A DNA stretch of 64,000 nucleotides from Amaranthus tricolor. Taxonomy: Eukaryota; Streptophyta; Magnoliopsida; Caryophyllales; Amaranthaceae. Position numbers and translations under genes: made by a program. The DNA lies in NCBI RefSeq assembly GCF_026212465.1, contig NC_080053.1:1108038-1172037 (forward strand), written 5' to 3'. Positions 56,288 through 64,000 of the stretch are shown here, one piece after another. How positions within the stretch are numbered: the stretch's first letter is position 1; the number at the start of each line of letters is the position of its first letter. The notes beneath the pieces were generated by a model. It made no database searches, had not been told where the DNA came from, and saw only the letters and a program-made list of their open reading frames with translations.

Positions 56288-57987
56288 TCTTCATCGTTCA
56301 TTCTTCAATGATCATTGATCCTTGTTCATTCTTCATCGTTCATTCTTTAATGATCATTGATCCATATTCATTTCTCATCGTTCATTCTTCAATGATCATT
56401 GATCCTTGTTCATTCTTCATCGTTCCATCTTGAATGATCATTGATCCTTGTTCATTCTAAATCGTTCATTCTTCAATGCTCATTGATCCTGGTTCATTCT
56501 TCATCGTTCATTGTTCATTGATCATTGATCCTTGTTCATTCTTCATCGTTCATTCTTCAATGATCATTGATCCTTGTTCATTCTTCATCGTTCATTCTTT
56601 AATGATCATTGAACCATATTCATTCTTCATCGTTCATTATTCAATGATCATTGATCCTTGTTCATTCTTCATCGTTCATTCATTATTCAACATTGATCCT
56701 TGTACATTCTTCATTGTTCATTCTACAATGCTCATTGATCCTGTTTCATTCTTCATCGTTCATTGTTCATTGATCATTGATCCTTGTTCATTCTTCATCG
56801 TTCATTCTTCAATGCTCATTGATCCTTGTTCATTCTTCATCGTTCATTGTTCATTAATCATTGATCCTTGTTCATTCTTCATCGTTCATTCATTATTGAT
56901 CATTGATCCTTGTTCATTCTTCATCGTTCATTCTTCAATGATCAATTATCCTTGTTCATTCTAAATCGTTCATTCTTTAATGATCATTGATCCTTGTTCA
57001 TTCTTCATCGTTCCATCTTCAATGATCATTGATCCTTGTTCATTCTAAATCGTTCATTCTTCAATGCTCATTGATCCTGGTTCATTCTTCATCGTTCATT
57101 GTTCATTGATCATTCATCCTTGTTCATTCTTCATCGTTCATTCTTCAATGATCATTGATCCTTGTTCATTCATCATCGTTCATTTTTTAATGATCATTGA
57201 TCCATATTCATTCTTCACCGTTCATTCTTCAATGATCATTGATCCTTGTTCATTCTTCATCGTTCTTTCTTCAATGCTCATTGATCCTTGTTCATTCTTC
57301 ATCGTTCATTGTTCATTAATCATTGATCCTTGTTCATTCTTCATCGTTCATTCATTATTGATCATTGATCCTTGTTCATTCTTCATCGTTCATTCTTCAA
57401 TGATCAATTATCCTTGTTCATTCTAAATCGTTCATTCTTTAATGATCATTGATCCTTGTTCATTCTTCATCGTTCCATCTTTAATGATCATTGATCCTTG
57501 TTCATTCTAAATCGTTCATTCTTCAATGCTCATTGATCCTGGTTCATTCTTCATCGTTCATTGTTCATTGATCATTCATCCTTGTTCATTCTTCATCGTT
57601 CATTCTTCAATGATCATTGATCCTTGTTCATTCATCATCGTTCATTCTTTAATGATCATTGATCCATATTCATTCTTCACCGTTCATTCTTCAATGATCA
57701 TTGATCCTTGTTCATTCTTCATCGTTCATTCATTATTCATCATTGATCCTTGTACATTCTTCATCGTTCATTCTACAATGCTCATTGATCCTCGTTCATT
57801 CTTCATCGTTCATTGTTCATTGATCATTGATCCTTGTTCATTCTTCATCATTCATTCTTCAATACTCATTGATCCTTGTTCATTCTTCATCGTTCATTGT
57901 TCATTAATCATTGATCCTTGTTCATTCTTCATCGTTCCATCTTGAATGATCATTGATCCTTGTTCATTCTAAATCGTTCATTCTTCA

Positions 57988-58512
57988 ATGCTCATTGATC
58001 CTGGTTCATTCTTCATCGTTCATTGTTCATTCTTCATCGTTCATTCTACAATGATCATTGATCCTTGTTCTTTCTTCATCGTTCATTCTTTAATGATCAT
58101 TGATCCATATTCATTTCTCATCGTTCATTCTTCAATGATCATTGATCCTGGTTCATTCTTCATCGTTCATTGTTCATTGATCATTGATCCTTGTTCATTC
58201 TTCATCGTTCATTCATTATTGATCATTGATCCTTGTTCATTCTTCATCGTTCATTCTTCAATGATCATTGATCCTTGTTCATTCTTCATCGTTCATTCTT
58301 CATTGATCATTGATCCTTGTTCATTCTTCATCGTTCATTCTTCAATGATCATTGATCCTTGTTCATTCTTCATCGTTCATTCTTTAATGATCATTGATCC
58401 ATATTCATTCTTCATCGTTCATTCTTCAATGATCATTGATCCTTGTTCATTCTTCATTTTTCCATCTTCAATGATCATGGATCCTTGTTCATTCTAAATC
58501 GTTCATTCTTCA
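57988..58512 (+). repeat. Mosaic segment joining HOR-A and HOR-C sequence
   Basis: The first part (57988 to about 58140) carries TCTACAATGATC and GTTCTTTCTTC, as in the HOR-C modules at 45294 and 49026. The middle (58141-58320) carries an ATCCTGG monomer without the usual TTCTAAATCG marker before it. The end (58400-58512) carries TTTTTCCATC and ATCATGGATCC, matching HOR-C at 44231 and 47963. The segment takes the place of what in HOR-A copy 2 is 16076-17363. The missing marker leaves one open frame of 169 residues, unusual only for that reason. Confidence 0.78.
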
Positions 58513-60409
58513 TTGCTCATTGATCCTGGTTCATTCTTCATCGTTCATTGTTCATTGATCATTGATCCTTGTTCATTCTTCATCGTTCATTCTTCAATGA
58601 TCATTGATCCTTGTTCATTCTTCATCGTTCATTCGTTAATGATCATTGATCCATATTCATTCTTCATCGTTCATTCTTCAATGATCATTGATCCTTGTTC
58701 ATTCTTCATCGTTCATTCATTATTTATCATTGATCCTTGTACATTCTTCATCGTTCATTCTACAATGCTCATTGATCCTCGTTCATTCTTCATCCTTCAT
58801 TGTTCATTGATCATTGAACCTTGTTCATTCTTCATTCATTCTTCAATGCTCATTGATCCTTGTTCATTCTTCATCGTTCATTGTTCATTAATCATTGATC
58901 CTTGTTCATTCTAAATCGTTCATTCTTCATTGCTCATTGATCCTAGTTCATTCTTCATCGTTCATTGTTCATTGATCATTGATCCTTGTTCATTCTTCAT
59001 CGTTCATTCTTCAATGATCATTGATCCTTGTTCATTCTTCATCGTTCATTCTTTAATGATCATTGAACCATATTCATTCTTCATCGTTCATTCTTCAATG
59101 ATCATTGATCCTTGTTCATTCTTCATCGTTCATTCATTATTCAACATTGATCCTTGTACATTCTTCATTGTTCATTCTACAATGCTCATTGATCCTGTTT
59201 CATTCTTCATCGTTCATTGTTCATTGATCATTGATCCTTGTTCATTCTTCATCGTTCATTCTTCAATGCTCATTGATCCTTGTTCATTCTTCATCGTTCA
59301 TTGTTCATTAATCATTGATCCTTGTTCATTCTTCATCGTTCATTCTACAATGCTCATTGATCCTCGTTCATTCTTCATCGTTCATTGTTCATTGATCATT
59401 GATCCTTGTTCATTCTTCATCATTCATTCTTCAATGCTCATTGATCCTTGTTCATTCTTCATCGTTCATTGTTCATTAATCATTGATCAATGTTCATTCT
59501 TCATCGTTCCATCTTCAATGATCATTGATCCTTGTTCATTCTAAATCGTTCATTCTTCAATGCTCATTGATCCTGGTTCATTCTTCATCGTTCATTGTTC
59601 ATTCTTCATCGTTCATTCTTCAATGATCATTGATCCTTGTTCATTCTTCATCGTTCATTCTTTAATGATCATTGATCCATATTCATTCTTCATCGTTCAT
59701 TCTTCAATGATCATTGATCCTTGTTCATTCTTCATCGTTCATTCATTATTCATCATTGATCCTTGTACATTCTTCATCGTTCATTCTACAATGCTCATTG
59801 ATCCTCGTTCATTCTTCATCGTTCATTGTTTATTGATCATTGATCCTTGTTCATTCTTCATCATTCATTCTTCAATGCTCATTGATCCTTGTTCATTCTT
59901 CATCGTTCATTGTTCATTAATCATTGATCCTTGTTCATTCTTCATCGTTCCATCTTCAATGATCATTGATCCTTGTTCATTCTAAATCGTTCATTCTTCA
60001 ATGCTCATTGATCCTGGTTCATTCTTCATCGTTCATTGTTCATTGATCATTCATCCTTGTTCATTCTTCATCGTTCATTCTTCAATGATCATTGATCCTT
60101 GTTCATTCATCATCGTTCATTCTTTAATGATCATTGATCCATATTCATTCTTCATCGTTCATTCTTCAATGATCATTGATCCTTGTTCATTCTTCATCGT
60201 TCATTCATTATTCATCATTGATCCTTGTACATTCTTCATCGTTCATTCTACAATGCTCATTGATCCTCGTTCATTCTTCATCGTTCATTGTTTATTGATC
60301 ATTGATCCTTGTTCATTCTTCATCGTTCATTCTTCAATGATCATTGATCCATGTTCATTCATCATCGTTCATTCTTTAATGATCATTGATCCATATTCAT
60401 TCTTCATCG

Positions 60410-60754
60410 AACAAGGATCAATGATTAATGAACAATGAACGATGAAGAATGAACAAGGATCAATGAGCATTGAAGAATGAATGAAGAATGAACAAGGATC
60501 AATGATCAATGAACAATGAAGGATGAAGAATGAACGAGGATCAATGAGCATTGTAGAATGAACGATGAAGAATGTACAAGGATCAATAAATAATGAATGA
60601 ACGATGAAGAATGAACAAGGATCAATGATCATTGAAGAATGAACGATGAAGAATGAATATGGATCAATTATCATTGAAGAATGAACGATGAAGAATGAAC
60701 CAGGATCAATGAGCAATGAACAATGAACGATGAAGAATGAACCAGGATCAATTA
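60410..60754 (-). repeat. Short inverted satellite block (about 345 bp)
   Basis: At 60409/60410 the text changes from the forward form (TTCTTCATCG) to the complement (AACAAGGATCAATG), and about 345 bases later returns to forward. Read on the minus strand the block resembles the module at 7494-7895, including the 3-base deletion that gives GAATGAATGAAGAATG near 60476. It has its own 3-base deletion near 60586 and two ATAATTGATCC words (near 60668 and 60750) that are not typical of the main array. On the minus strand the open frame is restored, as expected for a flipped repeat. Confidence 0.88.
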
Positions 60755-60923
60755 TCATTGTTCATTGATCATTCATCCTTGTTCATTCTTTAATGATCAT
60801 TGATCCATATTCATTCTTCATCGTTCATTCTTCAATGATCATTGATCCTTGTTCATTCTTCATTTTTCCATCTTCAATGATCATTGATCCTTGTTGATTC
60901 TAAATCGTTCATTCTTCATTGCT
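60755..60923 (+). repeat. Left arm of a perfect 169-bp inverted repeat
   Basis: Forward-oriented copy of most of the shortened HOR-A module (7298-7493), with its tracers TTTTTCCATC near 60864 and TTGATTCTAAAT near 60893. Base by base it is the exact reverse complement of 61188-61356 (positions sum to 122,111). The match fails on both sides, at 60754 and 60924. The arms enclose 264 bases, so the element could extrude as a large cruciform or fold as a hairpin if transcribed. Confidence 0.9.
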
Positions 60924-61187
60924 GATAATTGATGATAATTGATTATCATCCTTATTCATTCTTCATTCTTCATCCTTGTTCATTCTTCATCCTTGTTCAT
61001 TCTTCATCGTTCATTGTTGATAATTGATCAATGAAGAATGAACAATGAATATGGATCAATTATCATTGAAGAATGAACGATGAAGAATGAACAAGGATCA
61101 ATTATCATTGAAGAATGAACGATGAAGAATGAACAAGGATCAATGATCAATGAACAATGAACGATGAAGAATGAACCAGGATCAATG
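60924..61187. other. Core of the inverted repeat, with divergent AT-rich sequence
   Basis: The first 100 or so bases are the least regular in the window. They contain GATAATTGAT words, a perfect 9-base palindrome with a 2-base centre at 60931-60950 (GATGATAAT, TG, ATTATCATC), a run of TTCATTCTTCATCC words (60956-61005) and a second TTGATAATTGATCA near 61018-61031. From about 61025 the text is again regular satellite, but in the reverse orientation. The divergent words still look derived from the 7-base family (TGATAAT and TTGATAA are 7-base phase-shifted forms), so I do not see inserted foreign DNA. No gene is visible. Confidence 0.7.
60931..60950. repeat. 20-bp palindrome (9-bp arms, 2-bp centre)
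   Basis: GATGATAAT followed by TG and ATTATCATC: the arms are exact reverse complements. The palindrome sits beside the point where orientation changes. Short palindromes of this kind can seed fold-back or hairpin-mediated inversion; that role is inference. Confidence 0.8.
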
Positions 61188-64000
61188 AGCAATGAAGAAT
61201 GAACGATTTAGAATCAACAAGGATCAATGATCATTGAAGATGGAAAAATGAAGAATGAACAAGGATCAATGATCATTGAAGAATGAACGATGAAGAATGA
61301 ATATGGATCAATGATCATTAAAGAATGAACAAGGATGAATGATCAATGAACAATGAACGATGAAGAATGAACCAGGATCAATGAGCATTGAAGAATGAAC
61401 GATTTAGAATGAACAAGGATCAATGATCATTGAAGATGGAACGATGAAGAATGAACAAGGATCAATGATTAATGAACAATGAACGATGAAGAATGAACAA
61501 GGATCAATGAGCATTGAAGAATGAATGATGAAGAATGAACAAGGATCAATGATCAATAAACAATGAACGATGAAGAATGAACGAGGATCAATGAGCATTG
61601 TAGAATGAACGATGAAGAATGTACAAGGATCAATGATGAATAATGAATGAACGTTGAAGAATGAACAAGGATCAATGATCATTGAAGAATGAACGATGAA
61701 GAATGAATATGGATCAATGATCATTAAAGAATGAACGATGATGAATGAACATGGATCAATGATCATTGAAGAATGAACGATGAAGAATGAACAAGGATGA
61801 ATCATCAATGAACAATGAACGATGAAGAATGAACCAGGATCAATGAGCATTGAAGAATGAACGATTTAGAATGAACAAGGATCAATGATCATTGAAGATG
61901 GAACGATGAAGAATGAATAAGGATCAATGATCATTAAAGAATGAACGATTTAGAATGAACAAGGATAATTGATCATTGAAGAATGAACGATGAAAAATGA
62001 ACCAGGATCAATGAACAATAATGAATGAACGATGAAGAATGAACAAGGATCAATGATTAATGAACAATGAACGATGAAGAATGAACAAGGATCAATGAGC
62101 ATTGAAGAATGAACGATGAAGAATGAACAAGGATCAATGATCAATGAAGAATGAACGATGAAGAATGAACAAGGATCAATGATCAATGAACAATGAACGA
62201 TGAAGAACGAACCAGGATCAATGAACATTGAAGAATGAACGATTTAGAATGAACAAGAATCAATGATCATTGAAGATGGAACGATGAAGAATGAACAAGG
62301 ATCAATGATCTTTGAAGAATGAACGATGAAGAATGAATATGGATCAATGATCATTAAAGAATGAACGATGAAGAATGAACAAGGATCAATGATCATTGAA
62401 GAATGAACGATGAAGAATGAACAAGGATCAATGATCAATGAACAATGAACGATGAAGAATGAACCAGGATCAATGAGCATTGAAGAATGAACGATTTAGA
62501 ATGAACAAGGATCAATGATCATTCAAGATGGAACGATGAAGAATGAACAAGGATCAATGATTAATGAACAATGAACGATGAAGAATGAACAAGGATCAAT
62601 GAGTATTGAAGAATGAATGATGAAGAATGAACAAGGATCAATGATCAATGAACAATGAACGATGAAGAATGAACGAGGATCAATGAGCATTGTAGAATGA
62701 ACGATGAAGAATGTACAAGGATCAATGATGAATAATGAATGAACGATGAAGAATGAACAAGGATCAATGATCATTGAAGAATGAACGGTGAAGAATGAAT
62801 ATGGATCAATGATCATTAAAGAATGAACGATGATGAATGAACAAGGATCAATGATCATTGAAGAATGAACGATGAAGAATGAACAAGGATGAATGATCAA
62901 TGAACAATGAACGATGAAGAATGAACCAGGATCAATGAGCATTGAAGAATGAACGATTTAGAATGAACAAGGATCAATGATCATTGAAGATGGAACGATG
63001 AAGAATGAACAAGGATCAATGATCATTAAAGAATGAACGATTTAGAATGAACAAGGATAATTGATCATTGAAGAATGAACGATGAAGAATGAACAAGGAT
63101 CAATGATCAATAATGAATGAACGATGAAGAATGAACAAGGATCAATGATTAATGAACAATGAACGATGAAGAATGAACAAGGATCAATGAGCATTGAAGA
63201 ATGAACGATGAAGAATGAACAAGGATCAATGATCATTGAAGAATGAACGGTGAAGAATGAATATGGATCAATGATCATTAAAAAATGAACGATGATGAAT
63301 GAACAAGGATCAATGATCATTGAAGAATGAACGATGAAGAATGAACAAGGATGAATGATCAATGAACAATGAACGATGAAGAATGAACCAGGATCAATGA
63401 GCATTGAAGAATGAACGATTTAGAATGAACAAGGATCAATGATCATTGAAGATGGAACGATGAAGAATGAACAAGGATCAATGATCATTAAAGAATGAAC
63501 GATTTAGAATGAACAAGGATAATTGATCATTGAAGAATGAACGATGAAGAATGAACAAGGATCAATGATCAATAATGAATGAACGATGAAGAATGAACAA
63601 GGATCAATGATTAATGAACAATGAACGATGAAGAATGAACACAGATCAATGAGCATTGAAGAATGAACGATGAAGAATGAACAAGGATCAATGATCAATG
63701 AACAATGAACGATGAAGAATGAAACAGGATCAATGCGCATTGTAGAATGAACAATGAAGAATGTACAAGGATCAATGTTGAATAATGAATGAACGATGAA
63801 GAATGAACAAGGATCAATGATCATTGAAGAATGAACGATGAAGAATGAATATGGTTCAATGATCATTAAAGAATAAACGATGAAGAATGAACAAGGATCA
63901 ATGATCATTGAAGAATGAACGATGAAGAATGAACAAGGATCAATGATCAATGAACAATGAACGATGAAGAATGAACCAGGATCAATGAGCATTGAAGAAT
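61044..64000 (-). repeat. Reverse-oriented HOR-A array, running off the window
   Basis: Position x pairs with 68,686 minus x over the whole stretch, making it an inverted repeat of 4686-7642 (about 2,957 bases). Module ends at 61850, 62228, 62480, 62942, 63404 and 63992 mirror the forward starts at 6836, 6458, 6206, 5744, 5282 and 4694. It is not an exact copy of that stretch. It lacks the CCTTGTGCATTC change of 5382 and the GTACAATG change of 5990, and has private changes near 63642 and 63734. The array continues past the window end, so its length is unknown. Confidence 0.92.
61188..61356 (-). repeat. Right arm of the perfect 169-bp inverted repeat
   Basis: Exact reverse complement of 60755-60923, checked base by base. 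The tracers appear as GATGGAAAAATG near 61239 and ATTTAGAATCAAC near 61207. Unlike the left arm it sits in uninterrupted continuity with the reverse array that follows, so it is probably the resident copy and the left arm the displaced one. Confidence 0.9.

Larger units (their letters stand above)
1..60409 (+). repeat. Forward-oriented heptamer-based 42-bp satellite array
   Basis: Uninterrupted tandem satellite with no unique sequence inside it. Every line is built from 7-base words related to TTCATTG, mostly in six-word monomers of 42 bases, with occasional 21-base half-monomers. The forward strand is pyrimidine-rich: in the clean monomer T is 20, C 10, A 8 and G 4 of 42. Higher-order periods of 9,870, 3,420 and 3,732 bases divide the array into blocks. 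No coding gene, RNA gene or transposon remnant is visible. Long open frames exist only because the word lacks stops on this strand. The type of satellite is certain from inspection; its chromosomal role (centromeric, pericentromeric, subtelomeric, other) is not visible. Confidence 0.97.
49950..60409 (+). repeat. Rearranged HOR-A copy 4
   Basis: From 50790 the modules follow the HOR-A order: 50790 to 52535 matches 8982 to 10727 at offset 41,808; 53244 to 54712 matches 11793 to 13261 at offset 41,451; 56245 to 57945 matches 14333 to 16033 at offset 41,912; 58513 to about 60300 matches 17364 to about 19150 at offset 41,149. The offset changes mark a 1,028-base duplication and a replaced segment at 57988-58512. 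The first 840 bases (49950-50789) resemble HOR-B modules 26741-27607 but have the normal TTCTAAATCG marker near 50257. This copy is clearly more diverged than copies 1-3. Near 60300 it jumps to the module type seen at 6836 before the orientation flip. Confidence 0.82.
1..64000. other. No genuine coding sequence: open frames are a by-product of the word
   Basis: Many open frames of 62-204 codons begin with MLIDPGSFF and repeat FIVHSSM / IIDPCSF blocks. Because 7 is not a multiple of 3, each frame of a 7-base repeat cycles through all phases, and (TTCATTG)n contains no stop in any phase (FIVHCSL). The complement (CAATGAA)n contains TGA in every frame. Open frames therefore occur only on the pyrimidine-rich strand, end where the TAA or TGA marker monomers occur, and move to the minus strand after the flip at 60.4 kb. 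I see no ribosome-binding sites, no codon-position bias independent of the repeat, and no recognisable domain. Confidence 0.93.

Noticed and set aside
1..60409. CRISPR array
   Set aside because: The repeat length of 21-42 bases is superficially suitable, but there are no unique spacers (adjacent units are all repeat) and no cas genes.
60369..60758. Minus-strand open frame of 129 codons spanning the flip
   Set aside because: It is the flipped satellite read through the breakpoint; its last residues come from the complement of the forward array.
60410..61356. Transposable element with 169-base terminal inverted repeats
   Set aside because: The arms and most of the interior are the same satellite as the surroundings, the 264-base interior has no gene, and I see no target-site duplication at 60755 or 61356.
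1..64000. Dozens of open frames (62-204 codons) encoding a 14-residue repeat starting MLIDPGSFF
   Set aside because: The 7-base word has no stop in any forward frame, so such frames are unavoidable. They end only at marker monomers with TAA or TGA, they switch strand with array orientation, and 1-base deletions shift them freely without being removed. Nothing indicates selection for protein.
1..64000. Telomeric repeat array
   Set aside because: Heptamer telomere repeats exist (TTTAGGG in plants), but this word lacks the G-rich strand and the homogeneity of telomeres, and is organised in long higher-order units.
1..64000. Concatemeric product of a defence reverse transcriptase or rolling-circle template (endless open frame)
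   Set aside because: Such concatemers would be uniform copies of one template. Here monomers differ systematically and are arranged in HORs up to 9.9 kb with in-frame stops, and no reverse transcriptase or template RNA gene is present.
1..64000. Promoters, terminators, tRNA or rRNA genes, replication origins (for example DnaA-box-like TTATCCTTG)
   Set aside because: Any such match recurs as a regular part of the repeat. TTATCCTTG differs from the DnaA box consensus at its end and lies in satellite monomers, and no cloverleaf, rRNA-like or terminator-like unique sequence is visible.

Overview
The whole window is satellite DNA. I see no protein-coding gene, rRNA, tRNA, mobile-element gene or CRISPR array in it. 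The root sequence is a 7-base word close to TTCATTG. Six diverged copies make a 42-base monomer (two 21-base halves), repeated roughly 1,500 times. Base composition is about one third G+C, and the forward strand is strongly pyrimidine-rich (about 30 of 42 bases per monomer). The source organism cannot be fixed from this sequence. Tens of kilobases of hierarchically ordered satellite fit best with eukaryotic heterochromatin (pericentromeric or subtelomeric). Heptamer tandem repeats also occur in intergenic DNA of some bacteria such as cyanobacteria, but I know of none on this scale.

The order has at least four levels: 7-base word; 21/42-base monomer; modules of about 230-630 bases, most of which begin just after a marker monomer reading TTCTAAATCG and carry ATCCTGG; and higher-order repeats (HORs) of 3.4-9.9 kb. 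Nearly every size difference between copies is a multiple of 7. The exceptions are explained by recurrent 1-base and 3-base deletions.

Layout. 1-24164: HOR-A, period 9,870 (first-to-second-copy offset 9,869-9,911), about 2.4 copies. About 24165: switch equivalent to a 2,184-base (52 x 42) deletion. 24165-42485: HOR-B, period 3,420, five copies plus a partial one, one copy enlarged by 630 and one by 7. 42486-49949: HOR-C, two copies of 3,732 with a nested 1,131-base duplication. 49950-60409: a rearranged, more diverged HOR-A copy with a 1,028-base tandem duplication and a mosaic segment near 58 kb. 60410-61043: a breakpoint cluster in which orientation flips three times, with a perfect 169-base inverted repeat around a 264-base core. 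61044-64000: the satellite in reverse orientation, collinear with 4686-7642 as a 2.96-kb inverted repeat.

The many open frames, which read as a 14-residue repeat, are a by-product of the word. (TTCATTG)n has no stop in any forward frame, while its complement has TGA in every frame. The open strand therefore follows array orientation and flips with it at 60.4 kb. The main interest is structural: quantised indels, nested amplification, exchange of variants between non-adjacent copies, and an orientation-switch hotspot.
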